A DNA stretch of 26,767 bases, from contig CAZMOE010000036.1 of the NCBI GenBank assembly GCA_964567855.1, forward strand, positions 1 to 26,767. The letters are read 5' to 3'. Position numbers and translations under genes: made by a program. The DNA is from Liminaster sp964567855 (GTDB lineage Bacteria > Bacteroidota > Bacteroidia > Bacteroidales > UBA3663). Every line of letters begins with the position of its first letter. Within the stretch, counting starts at the first letter, position 1. This document shows, in pieces, positions 7,762-18,200 of this stretch. A model generated the notes under the pieces. It was given only the letters and a program-made list of their open reading frames with translations. It was not told where the DNA came from and ran no database searches.

Positions 7762-7883
7762 TTATCTCAGGCACACATTGACAAAACAGGAATAAAGACA
7801 AACGGAAACGGGACCAATCGGCAAATCCGGTCTCTTCTAATTCGGCTAACTCGTTCCCGGAACAGACTTTCTCCTCTGTTTTC

Positions 7884-7914
7884 TTGCTTATTTTCTTAAA
7901 AAAGTTTTACTTTG
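7884..7914 (+). promoter_or_regulatory. Promoter of the flavoprotein gene, close to its ATG
   Basis: TTG (7884-7886), 20 nt, then TTACTTTG (7907-7914), one base off the TAnnTTTG consensus. The ATG at 7922 is only 7 nt further on, so the transcript would start at or within a few bases of the start codon and be leaderless or nearly so. Confidence 0.4.
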
Positions 7915-7921
7915 CAGCATT

Positions 7922-9190
7922 ATGCAAATTGCCATCATCGGAGCTGGCGCCGCCGGATGTTTTGCGGCCATCAATCTCAAACGGTTCGCTCCGGCAGCCG
8001 ATATCGTCATCTATGAAAGCGGCAACAGACCGCTGGCAAAGGTTGCGGTCACCGGTGGAGGCCGGTGTAATTTAACCAATACCTTTCGCGAGGTCACGAA
8101 TCTCGCCTCCGCCTATCCGCGAGGCGACAAACTCATGAAGCGGCTTCTTGCCGAATTCGGTGCGGAAGACACCTGCCGATGGTTTGAAGAAGCAGGGATC
8201 CGGCTGACCGTTCAGGAGGATGAATGTATCTTTCCCCGTTCACAAGATGCCATGGAAATTGTCCATACCCTGACCCGGCTGATGCAATCAGCCGGTATCA
8301 AGCTCAGGTGTGGCCACCGCGTGGGACGAATAGAAAGCATCACCCCGAATCTTACAGAAAATGCCACGTCGGCAACCGCAGAACATCGCTTTCGCATCCG
8401 GTTCACGAATCAGCAAACGGACCCGGCGGTTGCAGATGCCGTCATCGTTACGACAGGAGGCAGCCCGAAACGCAGCGGGTTGTCATTCTTAGACAATTTA
8501 GGGCTTGACATTATCGAGCCGGTACCCTCGCTTTTCAGCTTCTGCCTTCCCGACCAGGAGATCACCCGGCTTATGGGAACGGTGGTCAATCAGGTGAGTG
8601 TAGGATTGGCCGGCACCAAATTGAGGGCTGCCGGGGCACTGCTTATCACTCACTGGGGCGTGAGCGGCCCCGCCATCCTGAAGCTATCATCTTATGCTGC
8701 GCACATCCTGCACGACAACAATTATCAGGCCCGGCTTTGCATCAACTGGTGCGGCGAACAAAATGAGACAGAAGTGCAAAAACTATTGGCCGACATCGCC
8801 TCGCAGAACCCTCAGAAGCAACTCCAAAGTGCATATCCCCGCCACCTCAACGCCAGACTATGGCGCCATATTCTGACCAAGGGGAACCTCAACCCGGAAC
8901 AACGCTGGAGCGAACTGGGACGCAAAAACTACAATCGGCTCATCGCCATTCTCACCAACGATCTTTATGCCGTCGGCGGGAAAAACCGTTTTAAAGAAGA
9001 ATTCGTCACCTGCGGCGGAGTTGCGCTTTCCAACATTCGGCCACAGACGCTGGAATGCCGTCATTGTCCCGGTCTTTTTTTCGCCGGAGAAGTCCTCGAT
9101 GTAGATGCCATTACCGGCGGATTCAACCTACAGGCTGCCTGGAGCATGGGATATACCGTAGCAAAAGCCCTGGGTTCCGTGATACGATAG
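7922..9190 (+). CDS. BaiN/HI0933-family NAD(P)/FAD-dependent oxidoreductase
   Basis: This 422-residue cytosolic flavoprotein belongs to the HI0933/BaiN-like family. The start codon leads straight into an FAD-binding Rossmann fold: GAGAAG at residues 7-12 and an acidic residue ending strand 2 (Glu32) for the ADP ribose. The family signature GGGRCNLTN follows at 45-53. The C-terminal FAD-closing segment reads FFAGEVLDVDAITGGFNLQ, near 386-404, with AWSMGY after it. Length is usual for the family. Substrates of most members are unknown; BaiN itself was linked to bile-acid dehydroxylation in clostridia, but that role should not be transferred here. It is a single-gene unit with its own promoter and a terminator right after the stop. 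Confidence 0.9.
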   Translation: MQIAIIGAGAAGCFAAINLKRFAPAADIVIYESGNRPLAKVAVTGGGRCNLTNTFREVTNLASAYPRGDKLMKRLLAEFGAEDTCRWFEEAGIRLTVQEDECIFPRSQDAMEIVHTLTRLMQSAGIKLRCGHRVGRIESITPNLTENATSATAEHRFRIRFTNQQTDPAVADAVIVTTGGSPKRSGLSFLDNLGLDIIEPVPSLFSFCLPDQEITRLMGTVVNQVSVGLAGTKLRAAGALLITHWGVSGPAILKLSSYAAHILHDNNYQARLCINWCGEQNETEVQKLLADIASQNPQKQLQSAYPRHLNARLWRHILTKGNLNPEQRWSELGRKNYNRLIAILTNDLYAVGGKNRFKEEFVTCGGVALSNIRPQTLECRHCPGLFFAGEVLDVDAITGGFNLQAAWSMGYTVAKALGSVIR

Positions 9191-9203
9191 CAAAGGGCTA
9201 TCG
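9185..9203 (+). other. Small hairpin over the flavoprotein stop codon
   Basis: CGATAGC (9185-9191) and GCTATCG (9197-9203) form a 7-bp stem with loop AAAGG; the stop codon TAG (9188-9190) is inside the left arm. It precedes the terminator and may protect the 3' end, which is inference. Confidence 0.4.
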
Positions 9204-9217
9204 GCCATGAAAGAATC

Positions 9218-9252
9218 GGCGGGAAACAGGACTGATGGTCCTGCGTCCCGCC
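9218..9252 (+). terminator. Rho-independent terminator of the flavoprotein gene
   Basis: GGCGGGA (9218-9224) pairs with TCCCGCC (9246-9252), and inside it CAGGAC pairs with GTCCTG around a short loop. A T-rich stretch (TGTTATTTAT) follows on the plus strand. It starts 27 nt after the stop codon. Confidence 0.7.
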
Positions 9253-9322
9253 TGTTATTTATAAAAATGCGAAACCTGATTTATCAAATAATTTAAATTC
9301 TCTTGTTATCTGCTCGGATAAT

Positions 9323-11413
9323 TCATAATTCAAACTTGCGGACAAAACCGACTTTCAGCCAGCGTCCCGGCTGGGGGACGATGTCATAATCGAAATAGGT
9401 TTTGTCGAGCAAATTGGCGCAGTCGGCATATAACGACCAGGAGGGAGCGTTCCATGACAGACGCGCATCCAATAAAGCATAGGCCCTGTTGCCTTCACCG
9501 ACCCGGTCCTGCCATCGCCAGGACATTGTGGCATCCAGCCGTCTGAAAAGACGGACTTCCGCCTGTGCCACCACCTTATGCCGGAGATATTCCATAGCGT
9601 ATTTGCTACGGACAACATCCGCCTCATAGCAGATGTCGCTATTCATATAGGCATAGGCAATGCCAAGCCTGCGCAACACACAGTATTCATCGTCGCTCAC
9701 CTCCCAGGGCAACCATGCGGCCGAGATCTCAAAACCTGCATTGTCCAATTTGAAATTGCCGGAACGATAGGTATCCGTTGAATCTCCGGCATAGACCACC
9801 CAGTCGATCATGTTGCTCTTATGACTGTAAAAGACGGAGGCCTCGGCCTTCCATCCCCGGCGTCTGTAACGGGAACCTATACAGACATCGGTGGTCTTTT
9901 CCGGATGAAGGTGATCGTTGCCCTCGATTCCTGTACCGGAATAATAAAGATCGGTAAACGTGGGCATGCGGAGGGCCATATTCCAGGAGGCAAACAGTTT
10001 CCAGTCAGACGAAGGCCTCCACGAAATATCGACACCCGGATAAAAACGCCAGCGGCTGTCCAACCCGGTATTGAGATTTGCCAAAACCCCGAACGAAAAA
10101 GTCCAATGATCCGACAGGACATTGTGCTCGCCAAAGGCGGAGATATTGGTCCGATTATCATGAAAACCATAGAAAACGGAGCTGTTGCCGTCATGGCCGG
10201 CCGTCTTGCGCCATTCGCTTTCGGCCAGCGGTTTTCCGAGTTTGGTACTGTAAATACCTTCGTTACGCATCTCGATACCCAATGAGGTCTTGCCCCATCG
10301 GCTGTCGACCCAACTGTTCAGCATGGCACCGTAAACATCGACCTGGTGATAGTTCTCACCCGACGGGCTGTCCTTGTGCCACTGGTAGTGGTCGAACCAA
10401 CGGTTCCAATAGATGGCCGGCGCAAAATGGAAACGGCCGGACTGCGTCTCTGCCCGTAACGCGGCCATATAGCGTTCGTTACTTTCCCACTGATCGGTAC
10501 TTGCCGCGCCGTAGAAAGTATTGGCCTCAAAAGGTTTGTAGCTGTAGCCAAGCTGGAGATCGGCTTTCACAGCAGATGAGCTGTAAGCGGCCTGATAGAA
10601 AGCACGGGTACTCTCGTATCCGCTGTTCGGCGTAGCGCCGTCGGCACGACTATAACCGCCGGAGAGGTGATGCGTAAAACGGGAAGCATCGCCGATACTC
10701 TCTTTGGCCGTACAGGATTTGCCGATACGTATATCACCACCGGCATAACCGTATTCTCCACCGGCCAGATGAATGGAAATGGCATCGGCCTCCTGCCGGG
10801 TCACAATATTGATTGCTCCTGAGAAGGCCGACGTCCCGAACACCCGCGCGGCAGAACCTTCCAGCACCTCGATGCGCTCGATATCCTGCACGGAAACCGG
10901 GAAATCGGCCGAATGATGTCCCGTATTCGGAGCGGAAATATTAATACCGTTAAGAAGAAGTGTGATTTGATCGCAGGTGCCGCCCCGCACCGAAATATCG
11001 GTCTGGACCCCCATCTCTCCTCGCTGGCGGACGTCGACTCCGACGGCATATTCCAGAAGGTCGTTGATACTTTGTACCGCCGCAGCGGAAATCTCCGCCG
11101 CAGAAAGTACAGTCACCATGCGCGAGGCCTGAACTTGCGTCAGGGGAACGCGGCTCGAGAGGACTTCGATATCCCCAAGGCTGACGATCATGGAATCTCC
11201 CGGATCCGGATCTGCAGATAGCTCAGACGGACGGATTCCGGCATCCCCACTGGCGTGAAAAGCCTTGGTTTTCAGACTGACCGTACTAAGCATGGCAGCA
11301 GAGAGAACGCCGATAGTAAAATTCCGGCGGAGAGTCAAGCTCATGAATACAGCGTAAGAAGCACGGGTAAAGCGCTTCCAGCGGAAAGGTTTCTCTACTT
11401 TGTTAGTTAACAT
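9323..11413 (-). CDS. TonB-dependent outer-membrane receptor, BtuB-like
   Basis: From ATG 11413 the protein is 696 residues. An in-frame GTG at 11446 would add 11; the ATG is preferred because the conserved leader (PFRWKRF..ASYAVFMSL) begins just after it. This leader, a charged stretch followed by IGVLSAAMLSTVSL, is typical of Bacteroidales BtuB-like receptors. Counting from the GTG, the plug lies at about 95-218: DIEVLSSR, SINDLLEYAVGVDVRQRG, ISVRGG, LLNGINI, RIEVLEGSAARVFGTSAFSGAINIVTR. The rest is a barrel ending DIVPQPGRWLKVGFVRKFEL. There is no N-terminal carboxypeptidase-like domain and no SusD partner, which fits a cobalamin, siderophore or metal-chelate receptor rather than a glycan importer. 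No cobalamin riboswitch is visible in the short leader, so the ligand stays open. It is divergent from the glucanotransferase gene. Confidence 0.85.
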   Translation of the reverse strand: MLTNKVEKPFRWKRFTRASYAVFMSLTLRRNFTIGVLSAAMLSTVSLKTKAFHASGDAGIRPSELSADPDPGDSMIVSLGDIEVLSSRVPLTQVQASRMVTVLSAAEISAAAVQSINDLLEYAVGVDVRQRGEMGVQTDISVRGGTCDQITLLLNGINISAPNTGHHSADFPVSVQDIERIEVLEGSAARVFGTSAFSGAINIVTRQEADAISIHLAGGEYGYAGGDIRIGKSCTAKESIGDASRFTHHLSGGYSRADGATPNSGYESTRAFYQAAYSSSAVKADLQLGYSYKPFEANTFYGAASTDQWESNERYMAALRAETQSGRFHFAPAIYWNRWFDHYQWHKDSPSGENYHQVDVYGAMLNSWVDSRWGKTSLGIEMRNEGIYSTKLGKPLAESEWRKTAGHDGNSSVFYGFHDNRTNISAFGEHNVLSDHWTFSFGVLANLNTGLDSRWRFYPGVDISWRPSSDWKLFASWNMALRMPTFTDLYYSGTGIEGNDHLHPEKTTDVCIGSRYRRRGWKAEASVFYSHKSNMIDWVVYAGDSTDTYRSGNFKLDNAGFEISAAWLPWEVSDDEYCVLRRLGIAYAYMNSDICYEADVVRSKYAMEYLRHKVVAQAEVRLFRRLDATMSWRWQDRVGEGNRAYALLDARLSWNAPSWSLYADCANLLDKTYFDYDIVPQPGRWLKVGFVRKFEL

Positions 11414-11496
11414 AATGAAATAATATTGCGGTTTCGCATTGCTCACAACCTACAATGATCTTTGCCCCGACTTAGGCTGACAAAGACAAACGGCGG

Positions 11497-11504
11497 CAAA
11501 GATA
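11497..11504 (-). promoter_or_regulatory. -7 element for the TonB receptor gene
   Basis: Read on the minus strand this is TATCTTTG, an exact TAnnTTTG match about 85 nt upstream of ATG 11413. No well-spaced TTTG lies upstream of it, so only the -7 element is supported. Confidence 0.4.
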
Positions 11505-11555
11505 AACATTATCGTCCAAAGAGACAGCAGCATAACTCAAATTTCAACAATAAAT

Positions 11556-11586
11556 TTTGAAAATCGAACAACTTGCCGTATCTTCG
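11556..11586 (+). promoter_or_regulatory. Promoter of the 4-alpha-glucanotransferase gene
   Basis: TTTG (11556-11559), 19 nt, then TATCTTCG (11579-11586), one base off the Bacteroidota consensus with ideal spacing. The start site would be near 11592, leaving a leader of about 20 nt. Confidence 0.5.
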
Positions 11587-11613
11587 CCACTCGTATAAGA
11601 TTCCACAGTCATT

Positions 11614-14319
11614 ATGATAATCTCCATACACATCGAATACAATGCCCGGTGGGGCGAACAAATATATCTTTGTCCGAACAGAAAACCGAATGACGGACGG
11701 GCACTACCCTATGATGCCCTGGCGCTGAACAATGACGGGCGGGGCCACTGGTTTTTAAAAATCGATGAGGCCCGGCTCTGCGGCAGCCCATACCATTATG
11801 TACTTGCCAAAGAGGGGAAAGTGATTCGCACGGAGTGGGGAGAAGGACATCGTCTGGAGCTTCCGGTAAAAGGAACCGATCTACAGACATTGCAACTGTT
11901 CGACGCATGGAATGAGAATCCGGCCGATCAGCCCTTCTTTTCGTCGGCCTTTACACAATCTATCTTCGGACATCCGGCTGTCCGGGCCGCCGCCGATGCG
12001 CCCCGGCCGGGAAGCCCCTTTTCACTGACACTGCAATGCGAGGCCGCCACTATCCGCAAAGGGCAGGTTTTGGCCGTATGCGGTAACACGGCAGCATTCG
12101 GAGACTGGAATCCGCAGACCGCAGCCATCATGGATGCCAGCCGGCAGCCCTATTGGAGCCTGACCGTCCGTCTGGAGGCCATCCAATTTCCGTTGCTTTA
12201 TAAATTCGTCATACTTGATGAGGCCACCCGCGAATTGATAGCCTGGGAACCGGGATGCAACCGCTATTTCGACCCGGGCACGTTGCAGGAAGGAGATGCC
12301 GTATTGGTGCGCAATCTGCATTTCAACAATCCGCAAAACCCTTGGCGGGGAGCCGGTGTGGCTATTCCGGTTTTCTCCCTGCGATCGAATGAAAGCAGCG
12401 GAATCGGAGAGTTCTCCGATCTATGTCTGTTGGTCGATTGGGCGGAAAAAACACATCAGAAAGTCATTCAGATCCTTCCGGTCAACGACACGACCATCAC
12501 CCATACCTGGCGGGACTCCTACCCTTATAAAAGCAATTCCTCCTTTGCCCTGAATCCGATGTATATCCGCCTCCAGCAACTGGGCAGACTCAAGGATTCA
12601 TCCCTGCAGGCCGCATTCCGCAAAAAACGGCAACAGCTTAACCGCCTGCCGGCGGTCGATTATGAGAAAGTAGCGGCATTCAAATGGGAATATCTGAAAT
12701 TGTTCTATCAACAGAACGGGAAAGAAGAGCTCGCCGGCGAAGGTTACTGCAAATTCTATGACAGAAACAAATATTGGCTTGACCCGTATGCCGCCTTCTG
12801 TTATCTGAGGGATAAATATCAAACTGCCGATTTCAATACTTGGAAAGAAAGCAACTATAGTGAAGAAATCGTCAGACAACTGAATACAGACGAAAAGGTC
12901 TACGAAAAAATAGGTCTGTACAAATACATCCAATACCATCTGCATTTGCAGCTGCTCGCCGCCCGGGACTATGCCCACGCCCACGGCATCATCTTAAAGG
13001 GCGATATTCCCATCGGCATAAGTCGCTATAGTGTGGATGCGTGGGCTCATAGCCATCTGTTCCATCTCGACAGCCAGGCAGGCGCTCCGCCCGATGCTTT
13101 TGACAGAAACGGGCAAAACTGGAGTTTCCCCACCTATAACTGGCAGGCCATGGCCTCCGGCAATTACCGCTGGTTTAAAGAGAGGTTTGTCAAAATGAGC
13201 GATTATTTCGATGCATACCGCATCGATCATATCTTAGGTTTTTTCCGTATCTGGGAAATTCCGCTTCATGCCGTACAGGGGCTATTGGGACATTTCAATC
13301 CGGCCATGCCTCTCACTCCTCATCAGATGAAAGAATATGGTTTCATATTCGATTACGACCGGCATGCCCTGCCATACATCACAGATGAGACTCTGCAGGA
13401 ACTTTTCGATGAAGATGCGGTTGTTATTTCTAAAGTCAAAGGTAAATTTCTGGAAATTCCCACTCTCGGGGAAACGCGTTACAGAGTCTGCCAGCGCTTT
13501 GGTAGCCAACGGGGAGTGGAAGGCTATTTCAAAAGTCATCCGGAATCGGAAAAGCCTCTGAAATTAAAACTCTTCCAGATGCTGACCGAAGTACTCTTCG
13601 TTGAAGATCCGGAACGGCAGGGAATGTTCCATCCCCGTATCAACGGAATGGATACGGCCTCTTTCCGCGCTCTGTCTCCGGAACAACAACAGGCCTACCA
13701 GCGGTTGCATGATGACTTCTTCTATTGCAGGCATAACGACTTCTGGCATGCAGAAGCAATGCGGAAACTCCCGGAACTGATCCACGCAACCGATATGTTG
13801 GTTTGCGGTGAAGATTTAGGAATGATCCCGGCCTGCGTCCCCGAAGTTATGAAAGATTTACGTATCCTCAGCCTTGAAATACAGCGTATGCCCAAAGGGT
13901 TTGAAGAATTCGGCCGGCCGGAGAACTATCCGTACTATTCCGTATGCACTACATCCAGTCACGATTTGAGTAATATACGTGCATGGTGGACGGAGAATCG
14001 CGAACAAACACAACGCTATTATAGTTCCGTACTCCAGGGTATCGGCCAGGCCCCCGAAACAGCAGAGCCGTGGATATGCGCAAAAATCATAAAAGACCAT
14101 TTGTGTTCTCCGGCCATGCTGACAATTCTGCCGCTTCAGGATTGGTTGAGTATCGATGAGAATCTGCGTTACTCCAATCCGCTTCAAGAGCGTATAAACG
14201 TTCCCTCCAATCCGGATAATTACTGGCACTACAGAATGCACCTCACTCTGGAAGAACTATTGGATGCCGATAATTTCAATACCCGAATCACACAGATGGT
14301 AAAGAAGTATGACCGTTGA
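11614..14319 (+). CDS. malQ: 4-alpha-glucanotransferase (amylomaltase, GH77) with two N-terminal CBM20-like modules
   Basis: This 901-residue enzyme moves alpha-1,4-glucan segments between maltodextrins or to glucose, in maltodextrin and glycogen turnover. Two starch-binding CBM20-like modules occupy about 1-120 and 130-245 (second: CGNTAAFGDWNPQTA at 156-170). The GH77 barrel runs from about 250 to 895. The nucleophile is Asp538 in RIDH (536-539), the acid/base Glu733 in CGEDLG (731-736), and the third catalytic Asp784 in SSHD (781-784). The layout matches the DPE2-type enzymes common in Bacteroidales and plants, longer than the ~500-residue bacterial MalQ. No signal peptide is present, so it is cytosolic. 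It has its own promoter, and a small secreted-protein gene follows 91 nt downstream on the same strand. Confidence 0.93.
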   Translation: MIISIHIEYNARWGEQIYLCPNRKPNDGRALPYDALALNNDGRGHWFLKIDEARLCGSPYHYVLAKEGKVIRTEWGEGHRLELPVKGTDLQTLQLFDAWNENPADQPFFSSAFTQSIFGHPAVRAAADAPRPGSPFSLTLQCEAATIRKGQVLAVCGNTAAFGDWNPQTAAIMDASRQPYWSLTVRLEAIQFPLLYKFVILDEATRELIAWEPGCNRYFDPGTLQEGDAVLVRNLHFNNPQNPWRGAGVAIPVFSLRSNESSGIGEFSDLCLLVDWAEKTHQKVIQILPVNDTTITHTWRDSYPYKSNSSFALNPMYIRLQQLGRLKDSSLQAAFRKKRQQLNRLPAVDYEKVAAFKWEYLKLFYQQNGKEELAGEGYCKFYDRNKYWLDPYAAFCYLRDKYQTADFNTWKESNYSEEIVRQLNTDEKVYEKIGLYKYIQYHLHLQLLAARDYAHAHGIILKGDIPIGISRYSVDAWAHSHLFHLDSQAGAPPDAFDRNGQNWSFPTYNWQAMASGNYRWFKERFVKMSDYFDAYRIDHILGFFRIWEIPLHAVQGLLGHFNPAMPLTPHQMKEYGFIFDYDRHALPYITDETLQELFDEDAVVISKVKGKFLEIPTLGETRYRVCQRFGSQRGVEGYFKSHPESEKPLKLKLFQMLTEVLFVEDPERQGMFHPRINGMDTASFRALSPEQQQAYQRLHDDFFYCRHNDFWHAEAMRKLPELIHATDMLVCGEDLGMIPACVPEVMKDLRILSLEIQRMPKGFEEFGRPENYPYYSVCTTSSHDLSNIRAWWTENREQTQRYYSSVLQGIGQAPETAEPWICAKIIKDHLCSPAMLTILPLQDWLSIDENLRYSNPLQERINVPSNPDNYWHYRMHLTLEELLDADNFNTRITQMVKKYDR

Positions 14320-14410
14320 CAAAGGATATTCCGTAATATAGCCGGACAACAAACATGAACAAGAATGACAAAACGCTAACAAATATCATCACACAAACAC
14401 TTTTAATCTA

Positions 14411-15064
14411 ATGAAAAAAATTTTTCTGATCGGCGCAATGGCAATTGCCAGCGCATGGATGGCCACCCCGGCCCAGGCCCAGTTGGGCAATCTTCTCAAC
14501 CAGGTTATAGGAGCTGCAACCTCTTCAAATTCCAACGACGATGGTAACAATGGTTCCAATCTGATTGGCAATCTTATCGCTTCCGTTACCGGTAATCTGA
14601 CGACCACGCAAGAGAACCTGATCGGCACCTGGAGTTATAACTCCCCCTGCGTTCAGTTTGAGAGCGAAAATGCGCTTTCAAATGCAGGAGGCTCTGTGAT
14701 AGCCTCTAATGTGGAATCCAAACTGGTCGGCATTTACAAAAAGGTCGGCATCAAAGAAGGTACTTTGGTCTTCACATTCGACAAAGATGGAAACTGCACT
14801 TATAGTGTCGGAAAAAAGACGATGTCCGCAACTTACACATTCAACAAAGAGGATAAGACGATCTCCATACTCACTAAAACCGGCCGTGAAATCAAGATCT
14901 ATACAACTATTTCCGGCTCCAACCTGGCATTGACCTTCGATGCCTCCAAATTGCTGACTCTTTTCCAGACCGTTTCGGCAAATATGTCATCATTGGCCAC
15001 TATTTCGGCCATCGCAGGACAATACAACGGCATGAAAGTCGGATTCAGACTGACGAAACAATAA
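14411..15064 (+). CDS. Secreted DUF4923-type (lipocalin-like) protein of unknown function
   Basis: A 217-residue protein with a clear signal peptide (MKK, hydrophobic core, cleavage after AQA at residue 23). After a Ser/Asn/Gly-rich linker (~38-60) comes a domain starting ENLIGTWSYNSPCVQFESENAL and ending GMKVGFRLTKQ, the pattern of DUF4923 family proteins of Bacteroidales, which are predicted to be lipocalin-like barrels. No lipobox Cys follows the signal, so it is likely periplasmic or secreted rather than a lipoprotein. Function is unknown. It lies 91 nt after the glucanotransferase gene and before a strong terminator; co-transcription is possible but a functional link is not shown. Confidence 0.8.
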   Translation: MKKIFLIGAMAIASAWMATPAQAQLGNLLNQVIGAATSSNSNDDGNNGSNLIGNLIASVTGNLTTTQENLIGTWSYNSPCVQFESENALSNAGGSVIASNVESKLVGIYKKVGIKEGTLVFTFDKDGNCTYSVGKKTMSATYTFNKEDKTISILTKTGREIKIYTTISGSNLALTFDASKLLTLFQTVSANMSSLATISAIAGQYNGMKVGFRLTKQ

Positions 15065-15105
15065 AAAGCGTATATAAAAAAGACTGAATCTTAATTTATA
15101 AGGAA

Positions 15106-15154
15106 CGCCCCCGAAGTCGGAACCGAAAACTCGGTTCATCCAACTTCGGGGGCG
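15106..15154. terminator. Strong bipartite terminator between convergent genes
   Basis: CGCCCCCGAAGT (15106-15117) pairs perfectly with ACTTCGGGGGCG (15143-15154), and the loop carries a second stem, AACCGA/TCGGTT (15121-15136). It lies 41 nt after the DUF4923-type gene and 50 nt beyond the rpoC stop, so it can end transcription from both sides. Neither side has a long T-tract. Confidence 0.65.
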
Positions 15155-15204
15155 TATTGTGTAAATAGGCGTCAGGCTCAAGGCCTACCTAATACGGAAT
15201 CCGA

Positions 15205-18200
15205 TTAGAAATCCAAAGCCTTGCGAGGTGCGTTAAATACACGATTGAAATCGTCGCGGCTGCCGACAAGGAGCTTGTCATATTCTCGCTGACCGGTACC
15301 GGCCGGTATCAAGTGTCCGCAAATGACATTTTCCTTCATGCCTTCGAGGTGATCCTCTTTACCGAGAATTGCGGCCTCGTTCAGAACTTTCGTAGTCTCC
15401 TGGAATGATGCTGCAGACATGAAACTGCTGGTGCCCAATGCCGCACGGGTAATACCTTGGAGAATCTGTTCGCAAGTAGCCGGAACTGCGTCACGAACCT
15501 CTACCAATTTCTTATCACGACGCTTAAGCATCGAGTTTTCATCCCGCAGACGGCGTGTGGTAATAATCATACCGGGCTTTATCGTTTCCGAATCGCCGGC
15601 TTTGAGAACCACCTTCATACCCCAGATACGGTCGTTTTCCATGGCAAAGTCCAATTTGTCGACAACCTGTGCTTCCAAGAAGCGGGTATCACCGGGACTT
15701 TCCACGATAACCTTACGCATCATCTGACGAACGATTACCTCAAAATGCTTGTCATTGATCTTTACACCCTGCAGACGGTATACATCCTGAATTTCATTCA
15801 CGATATATTCCTGTACCGCTGTCGGGCCCAAAATACGGAGGATATCTCCAGGCGTAATAGCGCCATCGGACAAAGGCATACCGGCACGCACATAATCGTT
15901 AGATTGTACAAGGATCTGTTTTCCTAACGGAATAAGATATTTGCGTTCCTGACCATACTTATTGGTAATAACCACTTCCCGGTTTCCTCGCTTGATCTTG
16001 CCAAAGGTAACTTCACCGTCGATTTCAGCGACTACGGCCGGATTGGACGGATTACGGGCCTCGAACAACTCGGTAACTCGCGGCAAACCACCGGTAATGT
16101 CACCGGCCTTGCTGCTGGCCCGGTTGATCTTAACAAGAATGGATCCCGGGGTAATATCATCACCTTCAGATACCATGATGTGGGCACCGACCGGCAAAGT
16201 ATATGAGCGGAGAATCATGCCATCGGCATCCTCAATATGGGCAACCGGAGCAATGGTTCTGTCTTTGGATTCGATAACGATCTTCTCTTCGAGAGAGGTG
16301 GCGTCGTCAATTTCGGCCTTATAAGTAATACCTTCGATAACATTCTCGAAACGGATCTTACCACCGACTTCACAGACAACAACGGCATTGAAGGGGTCCC
16401 ATTCACAAATAAGATCACCTTTCTTAACCTCAGAGCCACTTTCTACAAAGAGTTTGGAACCGTAAGCAATGTTGGCCGTAGCAAGAGCGATACCAGTACG
16501 AGGATCGTCGATGCGCATTTCAGCCATACGGCTGACAACGACTTTATAACTACGCCCCGTGTCCTCGGTAACATCGATGGTACGAAGCTCATCGATAGTA
16601 ATAATACCATCATAACCGGCTTTCAAGTTAGAAACGGCCACAGCATTGGAGGCAATACCACCGGCGTGGAAGGTACGAAGTGTCAACTGAGTACCAGGTT
16701 CACCGATAGATTGTGCAGCAATAACTCCGACAGCCTCGCCCCTCTGAACCATACGGTTGGTGGACAAATTCCGGCCATAACACTTGGCACAGACTCCATG
16801 TTTGGATTCACAAGTGAGCACGGAACGGATTTCAACCTGCTCGATTGGTGACTCTTCGATGATGTCGGCAATACGTTCGGTAATTTCCTCACCGGCAGCA
16901 ACGATTAATTCACCGGACATCGGATGCACGATATCATGTACGGTAACACGCCCAAGGATACGCTCCTTCAAAGTGGCAATCACCTCATCGTTGTTCTTCA
17001 ATTCCGTGCAGACAAGACCACGGAGAGTACCGCAATCCTCTTCACGAATGATGACATCATGAGCGACGTCCACCAAACGACGGGTAAGATAACCGGCATC
17101 GGCAGTCTTCAAAGCGGTATCGGCAAGACCCTTACGGGCACCGTGAGTAGAAATAAAGTACTCAAGGGCTGACATACCTTCCTTAAAGTTCGCCAAAATC
17201 GGGTTCTCAATAATCTGAGCGCCTTCGGCACCGGCCTTCTGCGGCTTGGCCATAAGGCCACGCATACCGGAAAGCTGGGCAATCTGTTCCTTGGAACCAC
17301 GGGCTCCGGAATCCATCATCATATAGATAGCATTAAAGCCCTGATCTTCGGCGGCAAGCTGCGTCATCAAAATCTTGGAAAGATTAGAGTTGACGGAAGA
17401 CCATACGTCGATGACTTTCTGATAACGCTCGTTATTGGTGATCCAACCGTTGTTATATTCATCCATAATGGCATCAACGTCTTCATGGCCCTGGCGGATA
17501 AGTTCTTCTTTCTCTTCAGGAACAAGCACATCGCCGAGGTTGAAAGAAAGACCGGCTTTGAATGATTGGTAATAGCCGAGATTCTTCACATCATCCAGGA
17601 AGTCGGCCGTACGCGGAATACCGCAATATTTAATAACGTCGGTAATGACATTACGCAAAGATTTCTTGGTGATGACTTCATTGACGTATCCGACTTCAGC
17701 CGGCACCTTTTCATTAAAGATGAGGCGACCGACAGAGGTTTCAATCATACGCTTGCAAGGCTTATGCTGTTCGTCCACCGTATCAACAAGACATTTGATA
17801 ATAGCGTGACAAGTACATTTTCCCTCATTGTAGGCGATCATTGCCTCTTCCGGGCCGTAGAACGTCAAGCCTTCGCCCTTATCTCCGTGACGCAGTTTGG
17901 TAATATAATACAGGCCCAATACCATGTCCTGAGACGGCACTGTGATAGGTGCACCATTAGCGGGATTCAAGATATTATGAGAACCTAACATCAGAATCTG
18001 AGCCTCCAAAATGGCAGCATTGCCCAACGGAAGGTGAACGGCCATCTGGTCACCGTCGAAGTCAGCATTAAATGCCGTACAAGCCAACGGATGCAACTGA
18101 ATTGCCTTTCCTTCAATCATCTTCGGCTGGAAGGCCTGAATACCGAGACGGTGCAAAGTCGGGGCTCGGTTCAAGAGTACCGGATGTCCTTTCATCACAA

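Noticed and set aside
10078..10635. A 185-codon plus-strand frame opposite the TonB receptor gene
   Set aside because: Rich in Arg, Cys, Pro and Ser with no domain pattern; it is a shadow of the receptor's reading frame.
11414..11613. Cobalamin riboswitch upstream of the TonB receptor
   Set aside because: The leader is too short and no conserved core elements are visible.
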